Source: Suillus spraguei (lineage: Eukaryota; Basidiomycota; Agaricomycetes; Boletales; Suillaceae). Taken from it: 25,314 nucleotides of DNA. The position numbers were made by a program, and so were the translations under genes. Numbering within the stretch: position 1 is the stretch's first letter; each line of letters opens with the position of its first letter. Below the pieces are notes generated by a model that was not told the origin of the DNA, made no database searches, and saw only the letters and a program-made list of their open reading frames with translations. The stretch is taken from the NCBI GenBank assembly GCA_016800925.1, contig JABCPU010000821.1, positions 1-25,314 of the forward strand. The letters run 5' to 3'. Positions 1-9,063 of this stretch are shown here, piece by piece.

Positions 1-296
1 ACGAAGTGTAACGGAAGTCTATTAGTTAATGCACAGTGGATCAGTAAGCATGAATCGGAAATGAACACAGGAAATGGATCAGTGACACAGGACGGAAATA
101 TAAACAGCCGGAATACCGGAAACAGGAGGAATGACGAAAGGAGATAGACGCAGATATACACAAGGGAGTTAACGTGCGAGAAGTGAGCACATTTGGATGG
201 ATGGTCTGGACAGGATCTGTGGACCGGACGGATATGGAATTGATCAGATCTGGTTGGATATGGTCATATCTGAGATTAGAAGTATGGTATATGACA
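1..296 (-). repeat. LTR-A2 fragment, innermost layer of a nest
   Basis: This matches the solo LTR-A2 at 12827-13598 (compare 13304-13598) and ends in the family terminus TATATGACA at 296. The rest of the LTR lies left of the window. The next bases, GCTAG (297-301), resume the LTR-B1 sequence at the same point seen in the B1 copy near 10758, read in reverse. The LTR therefore sits inside B1, and GCTAG is the expected 5-bp target duplication. Confidence 0.85.
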
Positions 297-747
297 GCTA
301 GACACTAATCCTGACCTATAGTATGTGCAATGGGGTAAAATCAGGTCTCATATCATGCGGGGTACATGGTGCTTATATCCTAAATTGTATGTACTTGGAA
401 TGCTCTAGGTGAGATCAGTAGCGCTTGAGTGTAGTAACCGTCATGTGTAAACATAGCGCGAGGTGCTGTGGCATGAGGCGACATGTAATAAGACTTGCCA
501 TGGAATCAGTGATAACAAACATAAAACAAACAACGCACCAAATGGAGCTATGCGGAGATGGCAAGGACATGGAAGGACATCAGTACGTGGAACGTGGTGT
601 GGCAATCAGTACGGTGTGCGGTAAGTGTGGGATGCCGCCGGAAGTGCTAAAGGGGTAAGACGGCCATGGACAAGTGGTAACTCCTATAGACGTGAGACAA
701 GTGTCAAAAGATAGGGTTTTAAGCCTAGCGCCAATATGTCTGTTACA
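297..747 (-). repeat. LTR-B1 fragment, interrupted by LTR-A2
   Basis: This is the reverse complement of 10318-10760 of the complete LTR-B1 copy. Its outer terminus is TGTTACA at 741-747, which read in reverse gives a TGTAACAGACATATTGG start; the other copy starts TGTTTTGAACATATTGG. The other half is expected left of the window, beyond the LTR-A2 insertion. The 77-codon ORF at 425-658 is an accidental reading of LTR sequence and is not a gene. Confidence 0.85.
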
Positions 748-1860
748 GCGGGAATGCGCCAGAACTATTTCCGGATGGTAGGAAGTAATGGTAAGACTAC
801 TGGAACAAGTTCCAAGTAGAAGGGATGAAGGATGGACTCCTGGACAAAGTCCAGGGCAGGATAGGAGCAAAGCTCCAGAGAAAAAGATAATCCATAGATG
901 TCAGAGGATAGGATAGGATAGATTCAGAGGACAAGAGGTCCGAAGGTCCGAAGGTCCGCAGCTCGGAGGAGCAGAAGAGCGGAGGGGCAGATAATCGGAT
1001 GATCGGACGAGCATAGCTCTATGGATCTTAGGGGAGGTGTTAACTACTAGAGAAGTGTAGGTCCGGATATGGTGTAGAGGTAGTATAGACTACTCCAGAC
1101 AAGGTCCAGAATAGAAACAGACAGGATAAGACTACCAAAGGTAGAGTTGGAGGTGAATCGAATGAGAGACAGGAAACAAACAAAGTCCGAAAAGGATATA
1201 GGACATAGGATCAAAGCTCCGGCCTAGGGAATGATCTCATAGGTCTGAGTCAGCAGCTTACAAGGGCTGGAGCCCAAGTGCAAGAACAGAAACAGATTTA
1301 TATAGACATGGTAACAAGATACAGAAGTCAAAGGAATATACAGAAGTAGGAAAGCAATGATCAGACTCAGGTCTGCAGGAGTTGTACTACAAGTTTATAT
1401 ACTGTAGGTAGCATGCCAGAAGGCAAGTAAAGATAGTCCAAGGCTATCTCTGAGGCATGCAGAACACATTAGTAAGTACAACGGAACACAAGGCTATGAA
1501 CTCAGAAATAAGACTTGTATGAAATATCTTATCAAGATGGAAGTCGAGATAACCGAAAGCCAGAGGTGCAGAGATAACCGAAAGCTGGACACAGGTATAA
1601 CATGAAAGGAGTAATGCGCAGGTGTGTGGGAATAGTTTCGGATATGAGCATGGATTGGATATGGACACAGATTGGATATGAACACGGATTGGATGGGTGG
1701 GTAAGATCAGATGGATGGATTGGGTTGGATATGGATATGGATTGGAGTGGATGGGTGGATCGGATATGTGAACTGGATTGGATGGGTGGACTGTATAGAT
1801 TGGGTGTCTGGATGTCCATGGATCGGATCTGCTCTGGACCTGAATGTATGGTATATGACA
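748..1860 (-). repeat. LTR-A1 fragment, interrupted by LTR-B1
   Basis: This aligns along its length with the solo LTR-A1 at 7293-9063 and in reverse with 16492-17802. It starts internally where B1 has inserted (GCGGGAATGCGCC, compare 7530) and ends in the family terminus GTATATGACA at 1860. It carries a short degenerate form of the octamer tract near 960-1010 and the GGATATGGA-rich minisatellite near 1635-1800. ORFs on both strands within it are shadows of these simple repeats. Confidence 0.85.
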
Positions 1861-2137
1861 ACAAGTCCGGGACTGAGGGCTATGTACGATGTATAATGAA
1901 AGTCTATTAGTCAATGCACAGTGGATCAATAAGCATGAGTCGGAAATGAGACATAGGTAACGTATCAATAAGCAGGAGGGAAATATATATAGCCGGAATA
2001 CCAGAGACAGGAGAGGAGGTAGACGCTGATGTCCACAAGGGAGTTAGAGTGTGAGATGTAGGACTTTCGGATGGGAGGTCCAGATAGGATCTGTGGAATG
2101 GATCGATGCAGGATTGATCGGATCTGAGAATATGACA
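1861..2137 (-). repeat. LTR-A2 fragment, outermost layer of the nest
   Basis: It begins ACAAGTCCGGGAC, which in the intact LTR-A2 follows directly after GATAATCA (about 13270), and it ends AATATGACA at 2137. The LTR-A1 above was therefore inserted into this LTR, with ACAAG as the likely 5-bp duplication. The first part of this LTR should lie left of the window. Confidence 0.82.
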
Positions 2138-2138
2138 T

Positions 2139-2483
2139 CACCTTGGACAACACACTGATGTCATTTTGATGACAAGGGATGCCGTTGACAGTATGCCCAA
2201 GCTCCTTGTCACCAAGTTTGCCCGTGCCCACTAACAGACTCAACCTTGGGGTATCCCAGTCCCTTCACAGTGCCCTCTCTGTGGGTCCACTAACAGTTGG
2301 TCCCAGAAGGTTGTGGTCAAGGCATCCTATGAGGCTCTGGACCCTGATGTTCCAGGAGAGGCTCCAGTGTGCAGGTACCTATATTCCTGCACTTATCCTG
2401 AGTGTGGTAAGGCTCAGCGCAAACCTTGCAAGTGTCCTAAAAGTATGGATGGGGGAGTTTCTGCTAAGAGGATGAGGATCTGA
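2139..2483 (+). pseudogene. Unidentified Cys-rich protein fragment
   Basis: This is an open frame of 114 codons with a single internal stop (TAA, 2232-2234), ending TGA at 2481-2483. It begins at the LTR-A2 boundary, so its N-terminal part was cut off by the LTR nest. The translation has a helical start (DVILMTRDAVDSMPKLLV), a CPLCG pair at about residue 43, and a second Cys group (VCRYLYSC, PECGK, PCKCP) near residues 79-98, suggesting a metal-binding fold. The C-terminus is basic (AKRMRI). I do not recognise the family. The single stop in a long consistent frame with zinc-ribbon-like Cys spacing argues for a decayed exon rather than chance. Confidence 0.45.
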
Positions 2484-2591
2484 TTTATCTCACAAATAGT
2501 TAGTTTGGTATATGTTTGTTTGGGAAGTTTCTGCTAAGAGGATGAGGGTCTGATTTGTCTCACAAATAGTTAGTTTGGTATACATTTGTTT
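2452..2591. repeat. 70-bp direct tandem duplication
   Basis: Two adjacent copies (2452-2521 and 2522-2591) share GTTTCTGCTAAGAGGATGAG and the following TCACAAATAGTTAGTTTGG with only a few substitutions. The first copy covers the last codons and stop of the Cys-rich ORF, so the duplication extends the 3' side of that relic. Confidence 0.85.
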
Positions 2592-2909
2592 TGCAATAGT
2601 TCAACTTGATTTAGTGCGCTTATGCTATGTTCTGAGGGAATGGTAACATCCAGTTCTGGCATCACTCTAGCAACCAGGTTGCTTCCATCTGTATTCTTAT
2701 CTACCAAGCCTTAAGTTAGACTATCATTATCTTGGATGAGAACAAGGTCAAGGATATGGATATGTGCAATGTAGCCAAGAGTCAGCTGCTGATGACTCCA
2801 ACATAAAATTCACAAACACAATCATGTGACTTTGATCAACGCGATTTCAAAAGGAGATTGATGAGTATGATAAGGAGGAGCAAGGAAAGTTAGGGGTAAA
2901 GAATGAAAT
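2592..2909. other. No supported gene
   Basis: No open frame with recognisable protein character spans this stretch. A short acidic helical reading at about 2839-2909 (KEIDEYDKEEQGKLG) could be part of the same decayed host gene as 2139-2483, but this is too weak to call. Confidence 0.4.
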
Positions 2910-3222
2910 TTTCATATACCATACTTCTGATCTCAGATCTGATTGATCCTACTTCCGTCTGGTCCACAGATCCTGTCCAGATCACCCATCCAAAAGCCCC
3001 TACTTCTTGCACTCTAACTCCCTTGTGGATATCTGCGTCTACCTCCTTTTGGCATTCCTCCTGTCTCTGGTATTCTGGCTGTGTATATTTCCTTCCCACT
3101 TAATGATTTGTTACCTGTGTCTCATTTCTGACTCGTGCTTACTGATCTGCTGTGCATTAACTAATAGACTTCCGTTATACATCATACATAGCCCTCAGTC
3201 CCAGACTCAGTGACTATCCTCT
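2910..3222 (+). repeat. LTR-A2 fragment (first ~310 bp of the LTR)
   Basis: This is the reverse complement of the last part of the LTR-A2 at 12827-13598. It starts TTTCATATACCATAC, which is the family start TGTCATATACC with one change, and runs to about the CTATCC at 3222. It then joins gag sequence of element 1 directly. The rest of the LTR is missing, so this is a deletion or recombination junction rather than a clean insertion. Confidence 0.8.
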
Positions 3223-3226
3223 CCTT

Positions 3227-3467
3227 TTGGATGGATATAGCAACCGTCTGGACTGGATGAATGACTACTCTGAGTTCATGCTTGAGCTCCAAACCAACTT
3301 TGGACCTCATGATCCCTCCGGAGATGCGGAAATGCAGTTGGAGCAACTCCATATGCGTGACGGACAGTGCATCAACAAGTACATTGTAGAATTCCAGCGA
3401 CTTGCCTCCCAAGTACGTGAATGGGGAGACGGAGCTCTATGACACCAGTTCTACAATGGACTTCTGG
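3227..3467 (+). pseudogene. gag: gag capsid region, element 1 (part 1)
   Basis: The frame encodes a typical Gypsy retrotransposon gag stretch: WMNDYSEFMLELQTNFGPHD, then AEMQLEQLHMRDGQ and NKYIVEFQRLASQVREW, helices of the capsid-like domain that packages element RNA. The frame is stopped by TGA at 3440-3442, where the family has Arg (ALRHQFYNGL), consistent with CGA to TGA decay. The N-terminus is lost at the LTR-A2 junction near 3222. The piece ends at the 4-bp duplication CTGG (3464-3467), and the frame continues at 4411 once the LTR is set aside. Confidence 0.85.
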
Positions 3468-4410
3468 TGTGATGAACAAATTCATGCTGAGCTCAAAATG
3501 GCACATTTTTGTATAGGTGTCACACGGCTATCATTATCCTTACCTTTCGGCTTCACTATCCCTTGCCATGACACTTTACCATATGTTTACCTCTATCTAA
3601 CGGTATTGTTCCACACTCTGGAAGCCTTGTTGCAGCTTAGCGGCTGTACTACGGCAACTTTCCCGTGAAGCAGTGATCTTCAGCAATCTCCGTGAACCCA
3701 TTAGGCATCCACAAGCAAGATTTACCATCCGTCCAATGTCCATCCAGTCTCGCCAGTACATGATGTTTTGTGAACTGAAGTGCAGTCTTATTACATGTCT
3801 GCTGCATGTTTATCCTATCCCTTCCGTCTCCGTAGCTATTCCTTTCATATAAAATTCCTAGGTACCTGTACTCATTCCTTACTTCCCTCCTATAGTACAC
3901 ATGGTACTTAGGAATAGTCACCACTACTGTCTCTACTGAATAAAGTCCTTGACCGAAGTCACTGTCTCCTTAAGAATTGCTTTACTGCTGCATGCACTAC
4001 CACTCCTTACCGCTTTCCCGCGCTTCACCGCTAGCACTACTGCTTTCTCACGCTTCACCGCTACACTACTGCTTGTTTTACTGCAGAAGTTCCCATGCTT
4101 ACTGCAGTTTTACTGCTCATACTACCACAGTTTTACTGTTCATGCTACCACTTGCCTACCGCATTCCCACGCTTACCGCTAGTTTTACCACAAGTTTCCC
4201 ATGGACCAGAGGTCACCACTAGCATCTCACTACCTCCAACAGCATTCTTGCACCTCACGTTGGGCATTATCGAACTATATTAACTTAGCATTCCCTTTAG
4301 GGTCGAACATTCTTGCCTTTGCAGGTGAAGCAGACTAGGTAGAGTGCAAGACTCACATACTAGCTTAGGCCGTGGTTTATCTACAGCCCAGGCTAGATTG
4401 TATCTTTACA
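3468..4410 (+). repeat. Solo LTR-B2 inserted in gag
   Basis: This 943-bp LTR runs from TGTGATGAAC to TCTTTACA. The flanking 4-bp duplications are CTGG (3464-3467) and CCGG (4411-4414), which differ only at a CpG. With the LTR and one copy removed, gag reads on in frame through GLPAQIKDEI, which fixes both boundaries. It aligns with the LTR at 11900-12754. A TATAAAA-like stretch (about 3848) and AATAAA (about 3940) agree with this orientation. No retroelement genes belong to it, so it is a solo LTR. Confidence 0.92.
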
Positions 4411-4776
4411 CCGGCCCAAATCAAAGATGAGATTAGTCACATGGGTAAACCCACTACCCTCTCGGAGTTCAAGACTCTCGCCCAGACCATCGACATCCAT
4501 TACTAGGAACAGAGGGGTGAAGTCACCCAAGAGAGTAAAGCCACCTCCTCCAATCCTCCTAAGCAGCCAGCATCCGACTGGACGAACTCCAACTCGTACG
4601 GATCTGATACGTCCAGACCCAATAAACCCACATGCTCTACAACCTCCTCTACACCGAAGGCTTTGGACCTTCCTAACGTTATTGGTGCGGACGGGAAACT
4701 AACCACCCAGGAGTGTCAAAGGCATATTGGAAAAAAGCTATGCATGTTCTGTGGCGGACCTGGTCATACTGCCCAG
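4411..4776 (+). pseudogene. gag: gag C-terminal part and start of zinc knuckle, element 1
   Basis: The reading continues the gag of 3227-3467: PAQIKDEISHMGKPTTLSEF, then LAQTIDIHY and a stop (TAG at about 4503, where the family usually has Trp), a Ser/Thr/Pro/Asn-rich linker, LTTQECQRHI and the nucleic-acid-binding knuckle CMFCGGPGHTA (from 4741). The fourth zinc ligand is not in this piece. It lies at 5724-5726 beyond the LTR-B3 insertion, giving C-x2-C-x4-H-x4-C when the LTR is set aside. Longer ORFs overlapping here in other frames are shadows. Confidence 0.85.
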
Positions 4777-5716
4777 TGAAATGAAGAAACTAGCGCTGGC
4801 CTAAGTATAAGCGCAGCGTTAATCCTACTGAAGGCATGAGTGAGATGTTCGACCCAAGAGGACTGCAAATAGAAGCAATTCCTTCAAAGTTAGTGCAAAG
4901 GAAACAATGAAGTACTAATATGGCAACAAAAATTCCGACTTCCAAGGTTAGTGGCAGTAGCAGTATATCGGCGGTACTAGCACGGTGTCAGCACTACACG
5001 TGCAGTAAGGATAGCTGCAACGGTTAGCTAGCCAGAGCAAGAACAAAGTTACTTGGGTGAGACAAAAATGTTATTACTACCGGTGGTGTGGTAGCGGTAG
5101 CGGCAACTTCCGTATGAGCGGGAACGCAGATGAGAGAGAAAACGACCCAGCGAGATCACTGGCCATGGTCCAGTTACAAGTAACGAAGTCAAAAGTAGTG
5201 CGGTACTTCGAACGGTAAAGTTGCCAGCGGTTAAATCAATGAGCAAAGTTTGAACGGAGAAAAGTTCAAAGGCAAATAGATTGCGACTAGCGAGCGTTTC
5301 AGATACCAAGTCCTAGTGAAGGGATGTAATGGTATGTATGTTGAGTTCTATAGGCAAGCGCCTACGAGATGATTATGTGAGTCCGGTAGCGAGAAGGAAA
5401 ATAAACAGGGTACTTAATAAAGAGGCACACAGCGTGCAGTGGCCCCTTGAGATCTAAGGTAAATCCTGTTGTAGGTTTAGTAACGGCGGAAGCGAGGTAA
5501 CTACGCACCAATGGATTCTAGATGGAATAGGACGGGACATGAGGTCATCGGCGCAAGGATCTGGTAAGGGTTCACGGGAGAAGAACAGTTCCGCCTTAGT
5601 GTAGTGAAAAGGCTATTTTGTCGCTATAAGGAATTTCTTCGGTTGCCACTGCAGACGTTAATGAGACGCTTGTCAAAAACGAGGTTTTGATGGTCAGTGT
5701 GACTTTTCTCACTACA
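4777..5716 (-). repeat. Solo LTR-B3 inserted inside the zinc knuckle codons
   Basis: This is a 940-bp LTR in reverse orientation. Read from 5716 backward it starts TGTAGTGAGAAAAGTCAC, nearly the same as the LTR-B at 11900 (TGTAGTGAACAAAGTCAC). It ends in TTTCA at 4777, unlike the TTTACA of its relatives. The duplications are CCAG (4773-4776) and CCGG (5717-5720), again differing only at a CpG. Both the length and the restored knuckle frame support these ends. The ORFs inside are not genes. Confidence 0.9.
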
Positions 5717-6584
5717 CCGGGACTGCACCAAATCCACTTCGCACACTGCCAAAGGCTGTGCTATGGTACTCACCCTGGAAACTGAACTGGAAGCCTTGGA
5801 CGAGGCAAAAAATTAGTCTGTGACCCTCCTGACTCCATGTGGGATGAGGGTCGCATTGGCCCAACCCGTACAACAGAGCTATGACTCAACGCTGTAACTC
5901 TTCCTGATCCAAACTCTCTGTGTCCATATGTCTCTCTTCTGTCTTTCTCCAATATATCTGACTTTCCGGCCCTCATAGACTGTGGTTCCTCCCACTGCTT
6001 CATAGACACTAGTTTCATCCGAAAAATAAAATCCCTACCTATCAGATTCCTCTGCCTTTGCTCTGTTTGTTTGATGGTACCTGCAATAACAATATTTCCA
6101 AAGTCATAAACTTGTCTGTCTGATTCTCCTCCGGTGTAGTCACCTCCAATATGTTCTACATTACCCCTTTGGACTACTCATGTTATATTGTTCTCAGATA
6201 TAGCTGGCTCACCCGACTCAATCCATTGATTGACTGGGTAATGGGCAGCATCGAGTTCCAAACAAATGTACAGGGAATGCCATCGAACCCATCCGCATCA
6301 TCGCTGCCTCTGGACATTCCATCTGTGGCAGGAATTTCCTATCCAATGCCTCCGCTACCTCCGGATATTCCATCCGTGGTAGAAATTCCCCCTCCAGCAT
6401 CTCCGTTGCCTCCAGGCATCCCATTCGTGGTAGAGACGCCTCCTCTGACCAAATCTGAACCCCCTGCTGGTACCCCAGTCCCTAACATATCCCTGATAAA
6501 TGCAGTGGCTTTTTGCTGTGCCTGCAAGTTAGAAGAATCTACTCAGTTTAGCATCTACCTCCATCCCTCCAAAGCTAATCTCTG
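5717..6584 (+). pseudogene. pol: Last knuckle Cys and aspartic protease region, element 1
   Basis: The piece opens with the codons completing the zinc knuckle (Arg-Asp-Cys, Cys at 5724-5726). Frames then shift several times. TLETELEALDEA is followed by the retropepsin active site in FPALIDCGSSHCFID (DCGSS at 5978-5992), the D-[ST/C]-G-[AS] catalytic loop of the dimeric protease that processes Gag-Pol. The protease C-terminal strand reads as LRYSWLTRLNPLIDWVMGSI (6190-6249), the usual LGYSWLxxxNPxIDW motif. A proline-rich linker with three 17-residue repeats then leads towards RT. At least two frameshifts and several stops inactivate it. Confidence 0.82.
6304..6456 (+). repeat. Three 51-bp tandem repeats (17 residues each)
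   Basis: Copies at 6304-6354, 6355-6405 and 6406-6456 each encode a variant of LPPDIPSVVEIPPPASP. The period is a multiple of three and the peptide pattern is preserved, so the array arose while the linker between protease and RT was still translated. Confidence 0.88.
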
Positions 6585-6597
6585 ATCCACATCCATA

Positions 6598-7292
6598 CCA
6601 TCCGGTCCTCCAGACCTCGCCAGAATCCTTTCCGAATATCATGAGTTCATGGATGTCTTTGACAAAGGCAAAGCTGGCCAGCTTCCCCCTCACTGACCCT
6701 ATGATCTCAAAATTGAGTTGGAAGAAGGGGCTCGTCTGCCCCTCGGAACCATATATTCTCTTTCTACAGTCAAGCTTGAAGCCCTCCAGAAGTTCCTTGA
6801 TGAAAACATCTCGTCCAGACTCCTCCAATCCTCATCCTCTTCTCACAGAGCCCCTGTCCTATTTGTTAAGAAGAAGGATGGTTCCCTCCGCCTTTGTGTG
6901 GATTTCCATGGCCTCAACCAGATTACCAAAAATGACCAATATCCATTACCCCTCATTGCCAACCTCCTAGACTCTCTGAGCCGCACTAAATTTTATACCA
7001 AAATTGATCTCTGTTCGGCTTACCATCTGTCCGGATAGCAGAAGGAGACAAATGGAAGACTTCCTTCTGTACTCGTTATGGCTCCTATGAATGGTTGGTA
7101 ATGCCAGAAGGCCTCACGAATGCTCCGGCAGCTTCCAACACTTTGTCAATAGCGTGTTTGCCAATATGCTGGATGTATGTGTTGTGGTATATCTGCATGA
7201 CATCCTCATCTATTCCAAAGACCTTGCAAGTCATAAGGAACATGTCTGAGAAGTTTTACGACGTCTCTGTAAACACCGACTATATGCCAAAC
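6598..7292 (+). pseudogene. pol: Reverse transcriptase N-terminal part, element 1
   Basis: Conserved RT blocks appear in order: EYHEFMDVFDK, then YDLKIELEEGARLPLG, FVKKKDGSLRLCVDFHGLNQ, KNDQYPLPLI and [13 protein letters not shown], which holds the first catalytic Asp. A frameshift at about 7035 is followed by [17 protein letters not shown] and [11 protein letters not shown]. The catalytic box, read in its own frame, is YLHD at 7190-7201 rather than YxDD, so one metal-binding Asp is lost. A TGA at 7247-7249 replaces the Arg of HVREVLRRL. The piece stops at CAAAC (7288-7292), the duplicated target of LTR-A1, and continues at 9064. Confidence 0.9.
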
Positions 7293-7740
7293 TGTTACGA
7301 CCATGCAAAACCAGAGATTAGCAAGAAGTCCTGGTCTTACATGGGGTTGTACCGGAGGGTTGTAAGTCAAAGGGGCTTGGCCTCAGCTCGTACGCTGTGC
7401 CCCTTACCCGAGTATGTGCCCTTAATTTCGGATGAAGTCCAAGGGAGAGTTCTGGTGGAGTCCGGATGGAGGGTCCGGACGAACTCTAAGGCAGGATAGC
7501 TCGACAGAGCTCCGATGGACTTCTGGATGAGCGCGGGAATGCGCCGGAACTATTTCCGGAAGGTAGGGAGTAATGGTAACACTACTGGAACAAGTTCCAA
7601 GTAGAACGGATGAAGGATGGACCACTGGACAAAGTCCAGGGCAGGATAGGAGCAGAGCTCCGGAGGGAAAGATGATCCATAGATGTCAGAGGATAGGATA
7701 GGATGGATCCGAAGGACTAGGGGTCCGAAGGTCCGGAGCT

Positions 7741-8220
7741 CGGAGGAGCGGAGGAGCGGAGGAGCAGATGATCGGAGGAGCGGAGGAGCGGAGGAGCGGA
7801 GGAGCGGAGGAGCGGAGGAGCGGAGGAGCGGAGGAGCGGAGGAGCGGAGGAGCGGAGGAGCGGAGGAGCGGAGGAGCGGAGGAGCGGAGGAGCGGAGGAG
7901 CGGAGGAGCGGAGGAGCGGAGGAGCGGAGGAGCGGAGGAGCGGAGGAGCGGAGGAGCGGAGGAGCGGAGGAGCGGAGGAGCGGAGGAGCGGAGGAGCGGA
8001 GGAGCGGAGGAGCGGAGGAGCGGAGGAGCGGAGGAGCGGAGGAGCGGAGGAGCGGAGGAGCGGAGGAGCGGAGGAGCGGAGGAGCGGAGGAGCGGAGGAG
8101 CGGAGGAGCGGAGGAGCGGAGGAGCGGAGGAGCGGAGGAGCGGAGGAGCGGAGGAGCGGAGGAGCGGAGGAGCGGATGATCGGAGGAGCGGAGGAGCGGA
8201 TGATCGGATGATCGGATGAG
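7741..8220. repeat. Octamer satellite (CGGAGGAG)n inside LTR-A1
   Basis: About 60 copies of an 8-bp unit are present. The core 7773-8176 is essentially perfect (about 50 units), with CGGATGAT variants at the edges. Because 3 x 8 = 24, every frame of the plus strand reads the same peptide, AEERRSGG. The ORFs of 178 and 147 codons here are therefore artefacts. The LTR-A1 copies at 748-1860 and 16492-17802 have only a few degenerate units at the same place. Confidence 0.97.
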
Positions 8221-8835
8221 CGTAGCTCTGTGGATCTTAGAGGAAGTGTTGGCTACTAGAGAGGAGTAGGTCCGGATATGGTGTAGAGATAGTATAGACT
8301 ACTCCGGACAAGGTCCGGAATAGAAACAGACAGTATAAGACTACCAAAGGTAGAGTCGGAGGTGAAACAGATGATAGACAGAGATGGACGAAGTCCGAAC
8401 AGATTATAGGACATAGGATCAAAGCTCCGGCCTAGGGAGTAATCCCATAGGCCTGAGTTGGAGGCTTACAAGGGCCGGAGCCCAAGTGCAAGAACGGAGA
8501 CGGAGTTATATAGACATGATAACAGGATACAGAGTAGTCAAAGGAATATACAGAAGTAGGAACAATGAATCAGACTGAGGTCTGCAGGAGTTGTACTACA
8601 AGTTTATATACTGTAGGTAGCATGCCGGAAGGCAAGTAAGGATAGTCCGAGGCTATGTTCGAGGCATTGCAGAACACAAGGCTATGAACTCGGAAATAAG
8701 ACTTGTATGAAATATCTTATCAAGACGGAAGTCAAGATAACCGAAAGCCAGAGGTGCAGAGATAACCGAAAGCCGGACACAGGTATTAACCTAAAAGGAG
8801 TAACGCGCAGGTGCGCGGGAATAGTTTCGGATATG

Positions 8836-9005
8836 AGCATGGATCGGATATGGACACGGATCGGATATGGACATGGATCGGATATGGACATGGATCGGAT
8901 ATGGATCGGATATGAACACGGATTGGATATGGACATGGATCGGATGAGTGAATCAGGTCGGATGGATGGACTGAGTCGGATATGGATATGGATTAGATAT
9001 GGATG
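8836..9005. repeat. 17-bp minisatellite in LTR-A1
   Basis: Imperfect repeats of CGGATATGGACATGGAT occupy this part of the LTR, mixed with GGATATGGA units. The equivalent tracts at about 1635-1800, 14095-14170 and 16590-16700 differ in length and order between copies, showing expansion and loss within the LTR family. Confidence 0.8.
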
Positions 9006-9063
9006 GATGTTGATTGGGTGTCCAGATGTCCATGGATCAGATCTGAATGTACGGTATATGACA

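Larger units (their letters stand above)
7293..9063 (-). repeat. Complete solo LTR-A1 inserted in RT
   Basis: This 1771-bp LTR runs from TGTTACGACCATGC to GTATATGACA (plus strand), with a perfect 5-bp target duplication CAAAC at 7288-7292 and 9064-9068. Setting aside the LTR and one duplication, the RT frame runs on through RLYAKPEKCEF, which proves both boundaries. It aligns with the 1311-bp copy at 16492-17802. The extra length is almost all explained by the octamer array at 7741-8220. TATA-like elements face the minus strand, so the LTR is transcribed opposite to element 1. No internal retroelement genes are present. Confidence 0.95.

Noticed and set aside
1444..1968. ORF of 174 codons on the minus strand, and overlapping ORFs on both strands
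   Set aside because: These lie inside LTR-A1 and come from the GGATATGGA-type minisatellite and LTR sequence, which recurs in all LTR-A1 copies with different frames. The reading has low-complexity His/Pro/Ser composition and no conserved start.
7683..8219. Long Arg/Glu/Gly repeat protein
   Set aside because: It is a by-product of an 8-bp satellite in which all frames read the same peptide, and it lies within a solo LTR that interrupts RT.
7741..8220. CRISPR-like array or centromeric satellite
   Set aside because: There are no spacers between units, the unit is 8 bp, and the array is confined to a single LTR. It is an expanded microsatellite.
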